Origin: a virus
DNA: 64,000 bases
Strand: one strand, 5' to 3'
Virus record (IMG/VR): IMGVR_UViG_3300042868_008818
Span: 1 to 64,000 of that record
Both the position numbers and the translations under genes were made by a program. The notes below the pieces were generated by a model that had not been told where the DNA came from, ran no database searches, and saw only the letters and a program-made list of their open reading frames with translations. Shown in pieces: positions 8,311 through 16,294 of this stretch; the first letter of the stretch is position 1, and every line of letters starts with the position of its first letter.

Positions 8311-8318
8311 ATAAATAC
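8311..8318 (-). promoter_or_regulatory. RTATTTAT box (putative late promoter)
   Basis: GTATTTAT ends 7 bases before ATG 8303. Confidence 0.5.
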
Positions 8319-8485
8319 CTTAATGAATATATTTGTCACCGTGTTTTACTCATAAATCTTTTTAATCAACTAACATGGTAAAAGATAAAAAAGAAGGTAA
8401 AAAAAGTAGAAACCCATCTTAAAGTGGATTTTTTTATTGTGATTATCCTATTGAATTTAATTTATAAAATATCTAATTTTAATTT

Positions 8486-8824
8486 ATGGATGACGTTACA
8501 AAATATTTCCCGATATTTGATAAATTTTTAAATGAAATGTCGTATGAATCTATATCCAATGTTGAGTTTATTAATGTAGAAAAGTTCTTTGACCGCACTG
8601 TTTTTATTGCCGAAACAAAGTTTGGTGAAGAGTTTGTGGTTAACCAAAGACGTATTAATTGTAAAATGGTTATTGGTGTTAATACATGTAATTACGGTTG
8701 GTCTTATAATAAAAGTTTATTAGAAAAACAATTTGTTTCGATGTTTAAAAGACAATTTAAAAGTATAGACTTTGATTATTGCCAGGTTGTTATTGAATCT
8801 GCTAATATGATTTCAAGTTATTAA
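8486..8824 (+). CDS. Small phage protein
   Basis: This 112-residue plus-strand gene is not recognised. It is mixed alpha-beta with aromatic patches (FVVNQRRINCKMVIGVN) and three cysteines. Its 3-prime end overlaps the convergent gene at 8802 by 23 bases. About 145 bases upstream hold only a weak hairpin near 8410-8436 and AT-rich sequence. Confidence 0.55.
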   Translation: MDDVTKYFPIFDKFLNEMSYESISNVEFINVEKFFDRTVFIAETKFGEEFVVNQRRINCKMVIGVNTCNYGWSYNKSLLEKQFVSMFKRQFKSIDFDYCQVVIESANMISSY

Positions 8825-9275
8825 CAAATCTTTTTATTTCAGGATTTGATATAAATTCCTCAGTGTCTTTTTTTACTTGTTCTTGATCACATTCGTTATT
8901 ATCAAAGAACAAGTTAGGTATCCCATTACTTTCACCTTCTTTAATTGTTAGTTCTATAAAATCAGGAAGATATTTTACTGCTTCTGATTCATATTTTTCT
9001 ATTTTATTGATTACGTCATTATAATCATGTACTCCTTTTGAGTCGATATAATGATCACCTATTTTTATGTAAACGTGTATTAAATGATATTCAATAACTT
9101 CATTTGTGTCCAAGACTAATTCTTCGGCAATAACCAAATAATAAGTTATATCTTTATTGGGTAATAGTTTTTGCAATTTTTCTTTAACATTCATTGCAAA
9201 ATAATGACAAAAACCAAACTGATAATCGTAAAAATTCCGATTTTCTCTTAAAATTTTTACAATTAAGTTTTTCAT
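8802..9275 (-). CDS. Tagged papain-like cysteine peptidase candidate
   Basis: The 157-residue protein begins MKNLIVKILRENRNF (tag). It continues FGFCHYFAMNVKEKL, then YHLIHVYIKIGDHYIDSKGVHDY. Cys at the start of a helix (C23), His on a strand (H67) and Asp after a short hairpin (D79) give the order of a papain/NlpC-like triad. That assignment is pattern-based and unproven. The start overlaps the stop of the SGNH-hydrolase gene by 4 bases, so the two are made together. Confidence 0.6.
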   Translation of the reverse strand: MKNLIVKILRENRNFYDYQFGFCHYFAMNVKEKLQKLLPNKDITYYLVIAEELVLDTNEVIEYHLIHVYIKIGDHYIDSKGVHDYNDVINKIEKYESEAVKYLPDFIELTIKEGESNGIPNLFFDNNECDQEQVKKDTEEFISNPEIKRFVNNLKSY

Positions 9276-9994
9276 AACTTGGAATCTATTTCTCTCCCTA
9301 TTGTTTCGTATATTTTTAAATTACCGTGTGGATCTGAAACTTTACCAATTGGCGTATTTATAATTTTTGCTCCTTGGTTTTTGAATACGTTATAATACCT
9401 CTCAACATTTGATTCTTTAGTATCTTTGTTTCCTCCCCATCCCCAAGATCCCTGAACAACGTAAAAATTGGCCTTAGGGAAAGTTTTTTCTAAGTTGTCA
9501 AACAACCCACTGATGTCATCATTTGTGTTGAATCCTCCATTGGTACCAATACTTATGATCACATTTTTAACGGTGTTATCCGTCTCATATTTTTTAACCG
9601 CATTTTTTAACCAACTTACACCTATTCCACCTAACCATAAAGACTCTTCGCTACCTTTAGTTGATATTCTACTTGCCTTATCGGTCTTATTATCAATGTA
9701 TGGAACCTGTGAGTCACCAATTATAATGTTTTTATTTTCTATTTTAGAGTTTTCAGACGAAAATGATTTCTTTTCTACTTCTTTTTTTATTTCTTTTTCA
9801 ACCTCATCTTTGGTAGGTTCTTTTCCTTTAAACTTACTCATTATTTTTTTAAGAATATACCCCACCGCGGCACCTCCCAAAACATATTTACCTATTGTAC
9901 CTAAAATACTAAATAAACCTTCATTAATTGGTTGATTTTTTAGCTTGTTATTAACAAGTTTTTTAAATTGTTCTTCTGTTATTTTTATTTTCAT
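9272..9994 (-). CDS. Tagged, membrane-associated SGNH/GDSL-type hydrolase
   Basis: The 240-residue protein starts MKIKITEEQFKKLVNNKL and reaches PINEG at 22-26, a candidate [IL]-x-E cleavage site. A glycine-rich hydrophobic helix (about 27-50) and a charged linker follow. The SGNH domain spans about 88-240: block I IIGDSQ (S95), block III SIGTNGG (about 148-154), and DPH near the end (D221, H223). SGNH enzymes hydrolyse esters or acetyl groups on lipids, glycans or peptidoglycan. A virion-carried envelope or glycan esterase is plausible. An ATATTTAT box lies 11 bases upstream. Confidence 0.75.
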   Translation of the reverse strand: MKIKITEEQFKKLVNNKLKNQPINEGLFSILGTIGKYVLGGAAVGYILKKIMSKFKGKEPTKDEVEKEIKKEVEKKSFSSENSKIENKNIIIGDSQVPYIDNKTDKASRISTKGSEESLWLGGIGVSWLKNAVKKYETDNTVKNVIISIGTNGGFNTNDDISGLFDNLEKTFPKANFYVVQGSWGWGGNKDTKESNVERYYNVFKNQGAKIINTPIGKVSDPHGNLKIYETIGREIDSKL

Positions 9995-10005
9995 TTTTTT
10001 ATTTA

Positions 10006-10013
10006 ATAAATAT
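10006..10013 (-). promoter_or_regulatory. RTATTTAT box (putative late promoter)
   Basis: ATATTTAT ends 11 bases before ATG 9994. Confidence 0.45.
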
Positions 10014-10057
10014 TTGGTTAATCTCTTTAAATACTTTTTTTTGTATAAAATATAATT

Positions 10058-10150
10058 ATGAAAAATTTAGAAAAAGTATTGTATAGAGTTAATGTATATG
10101 TTTTGTATTGTGTGGTAATATATTATATTATGTTAATTATAAAAAACTAA
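10058..10150 (+). CDS. Possible 30-residue membrane peptide
   Basis: A short plus-strand frame (MKNLEKVLYRVN..) encodes a basic N-terminus and a hydrophobic segment (VYVLYCVVIYYIMLIIKN). It nearly fills the gap between two minus-strand genes. No clear promoter is visible and it could be chance. Confidence 0.25.
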   Translation: MKNLEKVLYRVNVYVLYCVVIYYIMLIIKN

Positions 10151-10153
10151 CTA

Positions 10154-12685
10154 CTAACCAACAATCTTAGGAGTTTCGGCATCTATAATAAAAGTACCCA
10201 TAGGTGAGCCATCCCATTTTCGTTCTATTACAGATCCAGGTAATTCCATAGTATTAGAACGAAATGGAGTACCATCCAATGGGTTATATTTTATTTTCCC
10301 CCTTTTACCATCTTCACGAACAGTTCTTTCCAATCCTTTTTGTTTTCCCGTTATAATTGTTATACCATTATTTGGATCATAAAATCCCGCTAAATCTATT
10401 TGACTTGGTTTTCCAACTTTTTGTGACATTAATATTTCACACCAATAAGTATTGGTTCCTTTTTTTGGAATCCAATTCCCAGTTCTTTTACCATTAATAA
10501 TTTCAAATTCACCTTCTTCTATTTTTGTTGCGGTTTTTGTTTGTACTGTTTTAACCCCCCCACCAAAAATATTTTTTGTGTCAATAATTATTTGGTCAAT
10601 ACTTAATTGAGTATCTATAGGAGATCCGTTACTTGCGGTGTATTCGACTTTTAATCCATTTTTTTCAAATAATTCATTAACTTTTTGTTCGGAGAAATCA
10701 CCTACCGCTGTATTTTTTTTTATGTTTTTTGTTATATCATCAACCCTATTAATCCAATTTTTTACGTATTTTTCATTTTGATTTAATTTAAGTTTTATAT
10801 TTTCAAATTCTTTGTCTAATTCATTTTTTAATTTTAGTTTTTCTGGGGTATCTTTAACTGCCTTATTATAATCTTGTATTTTTTTAACAAAATCATCATA
10901 TTCATCTTTAGTTAAAATTGTTTTTATAAAAGTTGTCAACTCAAGTGGATTATCTCTATAATTTGTATCTAATTTATTTAAAGGTGACCAATCGCCATTT
11001 TCATCATAAATTCTTTTATAATTGTTTTTAACATCATTAATAAATTCATCTAAAGTCATTTTTTTTGTTCCACCTTCCATTGTGGTGGTGTAAATTTTTT
11101 TGTCCCCAAATTTACTTTTTAATAATTCTAAACCTTTTAAATATTCTTCAATTTCCTGTTTAGAGGCTCCTTCAACATATAATTTTTTATAATCTTTAAG
11201 AAATTTATCCCCCAAATCTCTAATTAAACCTATACCTTTACTATAATATATCCCATTTTTTCCAAAAATATCATGTACTATTTTGTCATTTCCTTTTACC
11301 TCAATCTGAATAACTTCATCGACCAAGTCATCAATAAAATTATCTGTTTTATTCATTTTTTTTAAATAATCCTCCATTGATCCTAAACCCATTAAAGATC
11401 TTTTTTCGTTTAATTTATTTAAAAATTCAACGTCATCTATTAGTCTTTGGGGACTTTCATAGAAATAGATTTTACCATCTAATTCTATTGGTCTTGGGAT
11501 CCATTCCCCATTTTCATTTACTCCTCCTTGTGATCCATATGTTTGTTTACCATTAATTAATTCCCCAAAATCTTCCATCCCACTATCCCTGTAACCAACA
11601 ACACTAGTGTTTGTATTAACCATTACTCTATCTTCTAACATTGCAATACCCATCTTTATATCTTGCGAATTAGTTGAGAATTTTGTTTCTAAGGTTTGTT
11701 GGTTATTTTGTAAAATTTTAAGTATCTCTTTTTGAAATTCTATGTCATTATCTGAATGTTGTATTATGATCCATAAATTTTCTAAATCCTCAAATGTATT
11801 TAGATTTTTTATAAAGTTTTCTTTGTCATTCCCCATTAATTTTTTTAATTCTGTTTGATTGGCAATATCTGTGGTAATATCTAAGTATTCTCCCTGTCTT
11901 ATTGATTGGTCACTATTGGCAAGTACTTTTAGTTTATCGGATATGTCTTTTATTGTTAACACACCTACATTTGTGTCCGCAATTGTTAATGCAGTCTTTA
12001 AGTCATTCATATTAGTTTTTACATCACCACTAATTTGTTTTTCATTACCTCTAAACTCATCAATTTGATTTTTAATGTCTAATAAATATTTACCCATAGG
12101 GTTGTCTGTAGGAATTTCATCTATTAAAGATAAAATTTTACCTTCAAGTTCGTTAATTAACTCTTCAGGTAAATCAGAATTTTTTATTCCTCCTTTATTA
12201 TAAACATATTTTAAGGAATCCAAAAAAGTAGAATTATTAGCATTAATTTGTTGATCCATTATTTTTTTAAACGCATCATTTAATGTAATAACAGAGTTTA
12301 AACCTGCGGTTGCTATATCATTTCTTGTTACTCTTGTTATTACATTATCAAAAAATCTAAAAACATCATTTTCAGGTAAATTGTTAATTATTTTTGTTAA
12401 ATTTGTTCTAATTAAATCTGTCATTTTTCCTTCATCAACCAAATTACCATATTCGTCACCATATTTTTGGTTAAACTCTTCAATAATATTTTTAAGGTAT
12501 CCTTTTTCAATATCTGTAAGATTTTGTGTGGTTTTTTTCACTAAGGATTTAATTATTTGCATCGCATCGCCGTAACCAGTATTCTCATTTAATAAAAATT
12601 TATTATATAAAAAAGATTCATTAATAAAATTTTTCAATCCCATTAACTCATGTATCCTACTTATTTCCGTTAAAAGTTTACTCAT
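10154..12685 (-). CDS. Large tagged virion protein with PD-(D/E)XK-like C-terminus
   Basis: This 843-residue protein begins MSKLLTEISRIHELMGL and FINES. Long helical, charged regions follow. The C-terminal 185 residues look like a restriction-endonuclease fold: GDFSEQKVNELFEKNG (helix with E666), GSPIDTQLSIDQIIID (candidate D690 or D697), then VKTVQTKT (QxK, about 715-717). Such a domain could nick or degrade DNA after injection or protect the phage, but it could be inactive. It is last in an operon with the genes at 12678 and 12869. Length and composition suit an internal virion protein. Confidence 0.6.
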   Translation of the reverse strand: MSKLLTEISRIHELMGLKNFINESFLYNKFLLNENTGYGDAMQIIKSLVKKTTQNLTDIEKGYLKNIIEEFNQKYGDEYGNLVDEGKMTDLIRTNLTKIINNLPENDVFRFFDNVITRVTRNDIATAGLNSVITLNDAFKKIMDQQINANNSTFLDSLKYVYNKGGIKNSDLPEELINELEGKILSLIDEIPTDNPMGKYLLDIKNQIDEFRGNEKQISGDVKTNMNDLKTALTIADTNVGVLTIKDISDKLKVLANSDQSIRQGEYLDITTDIANQTELKKLMGNDKENFIKNLNTFEDLENLWIIIQHSDNDIEFQKEILKILQNNQQTLETKFSTNSQDIKMGIAMLEDRVMVNTNTSVVGYRDSGMEDFGELINGKQTYGSQGGVNENGEWIPRPIELDGKIYFYESPQRLIDDVEFLNKLNEKRSLMGLGSMEDYLKKMNKTDNFIDDLVDEVIQIEVKGNDKIVHDIFGKNGIYYSKGIGLIRDLGDKFLKDYKKLYVEGASKQEIEEYLKGLELLKSKFGDKKIYTTTMEGGTKKMTLDEFINDVKNNYKRIYDENGDWSPLNKLDTNYRDNPLELTTFIKTILTKDEYDDFVKKIQDYNKAVKDTPEKLKLKNELDKEFENIKLKLNQNEKYVKNWINRVDDITKNIKKNTAVGDFSEQKVNELFEKNGLKVEYTASNGSPIDTQLSIDQIIIDTKNIFGGGVKTVQTKTATKIEEGEFEIINGKRTGNWIPKKGTNTYWCEILMSQKVGKPSQIDLAGFYDPNNGITIITGKQKGLERTVREDGKRGKIKYNPLDGTPFRSNTMELPGSVIERKWDGSPMGTFIIDAETPKIVG

Positions 12686-12872
12686 AACTTTCCCAAAATT
12701 TTAATAATTCTTTGTCTTTATATCTTTTTACTTTTTGATCCCAACCACATATATAACAGATAAAAGGATGATCATCATTTTTTTTCATTTTCCATGAATG
12801 ATCACACTTTTTACAAACTATGTTATCTCCAAATAATTTATCTGACTGTCTTTCTGTAATTATAATTTTCAT
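12678..12872 (-). CDS. Tagged zinc-ribbon protein
   Basis: This 64-residue protein starts MKIIITERQSDKLFG, the second tag subtype, also seen at 38575 and 12869. It then carries CKKC and CYIC about 20 residues apart, a treble-clef or ribbon zinc site. It overlaps both neighbours by a few bases. It may be a small injected nucleic-acid-binding protein. Confidence 0.7.
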   Translation of the reverse strand: MKIIITERQSDKLFGDNIVCKKCDHSWKMKKNDDHPFICYICGWDQKVKRYKDKELLKFWESYE

Positions 12873-13369
12873 CTTTTTAAAGTGTTAATTATTTCTTCTT
12901 GGAAGAAGTTTTGAATTTCAGATTCACTGTCTTCACTTTTTAATGTGTCTTGTAATCTTACGTCATCATCATTTAATACACTATAAAAATCATAGTCAGT
13001 TAAATACCCTCTTTTATCTGTAACAATAACGCCAAGAAACTCATCTCCATTGAATGTTATTTCTCCATAATATTCTACCTCATCACCTTTATTAATTTCT
13101 TCGGAGAATTCAAATCTAAATGTCCTACCTTTTAGATTATATTTAAATCTCATTCCCTCTCTTTCATCAACCTTGTGAACATCTTCAATATCAAATATGA
13201 AATCTTCTGGATTACCTCCTCTTTCCGTAAAACTTTTAAAGGCTCTCAATATATCTTTTTCTGATGGTTTTAAATCTTCACCTTTATTCATTTTTGAATA
13301 TAGGTCAAGTACCTGATCAAGATTTTCTTTTAGGTAATTAAACTGTGATTCTGTAAGAATTATTTTCAT
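12869..13369 (-). CDS. Tagged virion-cargo candidate
   Basis: The 166-residue protein begins MKIILTESQFNYLKENLDQ (tag subtype MKII-TE-Q). The remainder is an acidic alpha-beta protein (RFEFSEEINKGDEVEYYGEI) ending in a helical tail. It starts 4 bases after the stop of the gene at 13374 and overlaps the zinc-ribbon gene by 4 bases. Fold not recognised. Confidence 0.65.
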   Translation of the reverse strand: MKIILTESQFNYLKENLDQVLDLYSKMNKGEDLKPSEKDILRAFKSFTERGGNPEDFIFDIEDVHKVDEREGMRFKYNLKGRTFRFEFSEEINKGDEVEYYGEITFNGDEFLGVIVTDKRGYLTDYDFYSVLNDDDVRLQDTLKSEDSESEIQNFFQEEIINTLKR

Positions 13370-13373
13370 TTTT

Positions 13374-14060
13374 TTATTTAAAATCGTCTCTTGTGATTAT
13401 TTTTTCCATTCCAGAATCATACCATTCTCTTGATGACCAAATGTGTGAACTACTAATAAATCCATTATTACTTATTTGTAATGTCCCTGATGATCCATCA
13501 TCAAGTTCCCATCCACTATGTTCCGATTCTAAGTAATCATATGCCATGTTTACAATAGGCATAGTTTCCTCATTATGTTCCCAAGTGTAAATACTCTCTT
13601 CTTTACCATCAACAGACACTGAATTTATTTGCCCACTATCACCACCACCATCATATGAAAAATTAATAATTGATATTTTTTTTTCATTCATATATTTTAT
13701 TGTATCTGAAGTTTCAATAGGAAATTTACGTTCATTATATGTATCATGATCAACATATTCTTCAACAGAAACTCTTAATTCAAGTGTTTTATTTTTTGGT
13801 CTAAATATTGCCACTAACTGATACCCTTCAGTTTCACTATATGCGTTATCTAATAAATTGTCAGTTGCAAATTCTTCAATAATACTAACAATAATATTCA
13901 TTATAGATGACGGTATTTTTTTTCTGCCTAAATCATTACTTCCATATTCCCAATCTACATTTTCAATACCTGCCTCCCACATTGTCCATTCAAATCTTAT
14001 CTCATTTTGTTCATAAGATGATAAAAAGTTCATAATATTATCAAAAATTCTTTTTTCCAT
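13374..14060 (-). CDS. Paralogue pair member A
   Basis: This is a 228-residue acidic protein of unknown function. Three blocks match the protein at 16295 in order: RKKIPSSIMNIIVSIIEE, YDGGGDSGQINSVSVDG, and a C-terminal GWELDDGSSGTLQI..DDFK. An ATATTTAT box ends 4 bases before the start. It leads the operon that ends with the large protein at 10154. Confidence 0.7.
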   Translation of the reverse strand: MEKRIFDNIMNFLSSYEQNEIRFEWTMWEAGIENVDWEYGSNDLGRKKIPSSIMNIIVSIIEEFATDNLLDNAYSETEGYQLVAIFRPKNKTLELRVSVEEYVDHDTYNERKFPIETSDTIKYMNEKKISIINFSYDGGGDSGQINSVSVDGKEESIYTWEHNEETMPIVNMAYDYLESEHSGWELDDGSSGTLQISNNGFISSSHIWSSREWYDSGMEKIITRDDFK

Positions 14061-14064
14061 AGTT

Positions 14065-14072
14065 ATAAATAT
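14065..14072 (-). promoter_or_regulatory. RTATTTAT box (putative late promoter)
   Basis: ATATTTAT ends 4 bases before ATG 14060, overlapping the end of the DUF6915 gene. Confidence 0.5.
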
Positions 14073-14426
14073 CTAATCATCAAATTTAAGATCCAAAGTT
14101 CTAATCATCCACATTGGTTTTTCTTTTTCTTGTAATGCTTTTATCCATTCTTTCGCAGATGGTACGTGATTAAAGCAGTCTTCTTTAACATGATCCTCAC
14201 CAACATATCTGGTATAAACCGTTTTTCCATCACTGTTTTGAAATGATGGTCCGAACACTTTTTCACATTCAAATATACCCTCACTATGGTGTCTAAACGC
14301 CCTATGATATGAGTGTCCAATCCATGCTTTTGTTTCATCAAACCATTCATGTATCTTTATGTAATCTTCAACTTTTCCTCCATATTTTTTAACAGAACTT
14401 TTTGCATGTATTTGTGGGTGTGCCAT
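14073..14426 (-). CDS. DUF6915-like protein
   Basis: The 117-residue protein begins MAHPQIHAKSSVKKYGG. It is His-rich and contains HEWFDETKAWIGHSYHRAFRHH, then EGIFECEKVFG and VGEDHVKED. I recognise this as the conserved DUF6915-type protein of phages and bacteria. Its function is unknown to me; the conserved histidines suggest metal binding. An ATATTTAT box lies 15 bases upstream across an A-rich leader. Confidence 0.75.
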   Translation of the reverse strand: MAHPQIHAKSSVKKYGGKVEDYIKIHEWFDETKAWIGHSYHRAFRHHSEGIFECEKVFGPSFQNSDGKTVYTRYVGEDHVKEDCFNHVPSAKEWIKALQEKEKPMWMIRTLDLKFDD

Positions 14427-14441
14427 AATTTTTACTTTTTA

Positions 14442-14449
14442 ATAAATAT
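14442..14449 (-). promoter_or_regulatory. RTATTTAT box (putative late promoter)
   Basis: ATATTTAT ends 15 bases before ATG 14426. Confidence 0.4.
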
Positions 14450-14473
14450 AGTTTTTTACTTCATGTTTTTGTA

Positions 14474-14481
14474 GTATTTAT
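14474..14481 (+). promoter_or_regulatory. RTATTTAT box (putative late promoter)
   Basis: GTATTTAT ends 6 bases before ATG 14488 on the plus strand. It is back to back with the minus-strand box at 14442. Confidence 0.5.
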
Positions 14482-14487
14482 TTAAAT

Positions 14488-15054
14488 ATGAAAGATCTTG
14501 TTAGGACTATACTTAGAGAAAATTCTCATTTAGAAACGTTAAAAAAATATTTTTGGGATATTTGGACTAACGAAGTAAATTCAGGTAAAATACCTAAAAT
14601 AGGTTACGTAGATATTCGTAGAAAAAACTTATCTAAATATATTAAGCAAATAGATAAGTGGTATAATGAATTTGTTGGTGGTAGTGATGAGTCTTTTAAA
14701 TTATTTGATCGTTACATGACAAATTTAACTGTTACGGATGTTGACATGCGAAAAGCGAATCAACCTATTAACCCTGAAGACAAATTTGAAATTTTGATTA
14801 CTCGTATTTTTAATGAATCTTATGACGAAAACATTGTAAAACAAACTTTAGAATTTGGTTTTATGATTAAAGATGCGACATTATTAACTGATGAAGGTAG
14901 ATTGACTTGGGATGAACTTTGGGACGAAAAGTACGATGATCTTTGGAATGATATTGAGAATTGGTTAAGAGGAGAACTTGAGGGTTATGTTCACACGATT
15001 CAATTAGATTTTGGTTTAGACTACCTATATATTGATTCCCAATGGGATGATTAA
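14488..15054 (+). CDS. Tagged virion-cargo candidate with GKIP module
   Basis: The 188-residue protein begins MKDLVRTILRENSHLE (tag). LKKYFWDIWTNE..GKIPK follows, the same module as the middle of the protein at 7434. It ends in acidic Trp-rich sequence (LTWDELWDEKYDDLWND). It is a single-gene plus-strand unit with its own box and a bidirectional terminator. It shows that tag and promoter travel together regardless of strand. Confidence 0.75.
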   Translation: MKDLVRTILRENSHLETLKKYFWDIWTNEVNSGKIPKIGYVDIRRKNLSKYIKQIDKWYNEFVGGSDESFKLFDRYMTNLTVTDVDMRKANQPINPEDKFEILITRIFNESYDENIVKQTLEFGFMIKDATLLTDEGRLTWDELWDEKYDDLWNDIENWLRGELEGYVHTIQLDFGLDYLYIDSQWDD

Positions 15055-15062
15055 AAAATAAA

Positions 15063-15086
15063 AAAGTCGAACTTTCATCCGACTTT
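15063..15086. terminator. Bidirectional terminator
   Basis: AAAGTCG and CGACTTT form a stem with A and T flanks between convergent genes ending at 15054 and 15093. Confidence 0.7.
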
Positions 15087-15092
15087 ATCTTT

Positions 15093-15323
15093 TTATTTCT
15101 TTATCATATGGTATTCCATCATTTCGGTTGCTTTAGCCACCGCTTGGTCTTTGGTTTTAAACCCACGTTCTTTAATATTTTTAGCGTGTATGATTTGATA
15201 AGTAGTTGAGGCAACTTCTTTGTTTTCTCCTCTTCCTGGTTTTTTTCTCATTGCATCTGCCGCGTAAACATCTAAAAAACCAACTTTACAAATGTAACGA
15301 CCTTTTGTTGTACCCTTTCCCAT
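15093..15323 (-). CDS. Small basic phage protein
   Basis: This 76-residue Lys-rich protein (MGKGTTKGRYICKVGF..) ends in a helix (QAVAKATEMMEYHMIKK). It has its own TATATTTG box with an A-rich 33-base leader and its own terminator, so it is a single-gene unit. Basic charge suggests nucleic-acid binding; no family recognised. Confidence 0.6.
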   Translation of the reverse strand: MGKGTTKGRYICKVGFLDVYAADAMRKKPGRGENKEVASTTYQIIHAKNIKERGFKTKDQAVAKATEMMEYHMIKK

Positions 15324-15356
15324 TTTTTTATTTTTTTGTTTTAATTAATACTTCTA

Positions 15357-15364
15357 CAAATATA
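15357..15364 (-). promoter_or_regulatory. Bacteroidetes-type -7 box TATATTTG
   Basis: It lies 33 bases before ATG 15323. The leader ends in an A-rich tract just before the start, as is usual in hosts that do not rely on Shine-Dalgarno sites. Confidence 0.45.
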
Positions 15365-15369
15365 GTATT

Positions 15370-15738
15370 TTATTTTTGATCTGACAATATGAAATTTAAA
15401 AAATTTCTAATTGTTTTCATAAATTTTTGTCTTTCTGGGTTGTTGACATTATTTGAACCAAAAAACCAATCACCAACCATATCAGTTTCCTCAACTAACA
15501 TTTCAATAGTTTTTCTTTCCATATCTTTTTTACTACTGAAACTATTAAAACCAAAACCAGGAAATCCTTCAAATCTATATTCGGTAACTTCTAATGGTTT
15601 TTCATTATACCAATCAGAACCTAAATTTTTTTTTTCTATTTTGACTCTTCTTATTAAGAAGTTTAATAATGAACGATCAATCTCCTCGTGTTGTGAGGAG
15701 ATTTGATCCTTTTCATTTTCATTTATTATTATTTTCAT
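15370..15738 (-). CDS. Tagged-type phage protein
   Basis: This 122-residue protein starts MKIIINENEKDQISSQ, a degenerate tag. A helix-rich body follows (LLNFLIRRVKIEKKN, then ERKTIEMLVEETD). It overlaps the Dps-like gene by 4 bases and is its downstream operon partner. Function unknown. Confidence 0.6.
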   Translation of the reverse strand: MKIIINENEKDQISSQHEEIDRSLLNFLIRRVKIEKKNLGSDWYNEKPLEVTEYRFEGFPGFGFNSFSSKKDMERKTIEMLVEETDMVGDWFFGSNNVNNPERQKFMKTIRNFLNFILSDQK

Positions 15739-16268
15739 TTAAGAAATTTCAATTTATAGATTGTTGAGTTAATTAACTCCTGTACCGTATCAATTTGATT
15801 TTGAATATAACTATCTTCAATAGATTCTCTATTTTCATCAATTATATCTAATAATTTTTCAAAATAAGAAATTGTTTTTTTACAGTTTTTATATTGTTCA
15901 ATTTTAAATGTTTTGAAGTTTTTAATAATTCCGTATTTACCTTGGTAAGATTCTATAATCCCATCAAATAAATCAACAACTCCATCATAGTAATTGTTTA
16001 ATGCATTGTGTTCGGCAAATGATTGTGTTTGAAGGTGAAATACGTGTGCTTGGTTTCTTGAATGTAAGATGTTACAAACCATTTCACAAAAATCTTCATT
16101 ACCGTCATCTTCTTGGTCATCCTCATCATCCTCCTCATCATCATCGTCTTCTTCTTGATCGTTATCATCATCGTCTTGATCATCCTCGTCCTCATCTTCT
16201 TCGAACAATCTACGTTTTTTTAATTCTTCAAATAATTTATTGGTTAGATCTTTTTCATTAATTTTCAT
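15735..16268 (-). CDS. Tagged Dps/ferritin-like protein with poly-acidic linker (DUF5856-like)
   Basis: The 177-residue protein has three parts. The N-terminal tag is MKINEKDLTNKLFEELKKR. Residues about 23-58 are almost all Asp and Glu. A helical domain then contains LHSRNQAHVFHLQTQSFAEH, ALNNYYDGVVDLFDGIIE and YQGKYG. Spaced His, Glu and Asp residues and a four-helix pattern resemble Dps/ferritin-like proteins of the DUF5856 type. Possible roles are iron or oxidant protection of injected DNA, or capsid filling. An ATATTTAT box is 13 bases upstream. Confidence 0.7.
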   Translation of the reverse strand: MKINEKDLTNKLFEELKKRRLFEEDEDEDDQDDDDNDQEEDDDDEEDDEDDQEDDGNEDFCEMVCNILHSRNQAHVFHLQTQSFAEHNALNNYYDGVVDLFDGIIESYQGKYGIIKNFKTFKIEQYKNCKKTISYFEKLLDIIDENRESIEDSYIQNQIDTVQELINSTIYKLKFLK

Positions 16269-16281
16269 AGTTTTTTTTATT

Positions 16282-16289
16282 ATAAATAT
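16282..16289 (-). promoter_or_regulatory. RTATTTAT box (putative late promoter)
   Basis: ATATTTAT ends 13 bases before ATG 16268, followed by an A-rich leader. Confidence 0.45.
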
Positions 16290-16294
16290 ATTGT

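Noticed and set aside
8375-8422. 15-codon plus-strand frame (MVKDKKEGKKSRNPS)
   Set aside because: Too short, with no promoter box and only a weak hairpin after it; likely chance in Lys-rich AT sequence.
16001-16261. Plus-strand frame opposite the poly-acidic linker, rich in His
   Set aside because: It is the antisense of GAT/GAA repeats (ATC/TTC reads as His/Phe). The minus-strand protein has a recognisable domain.
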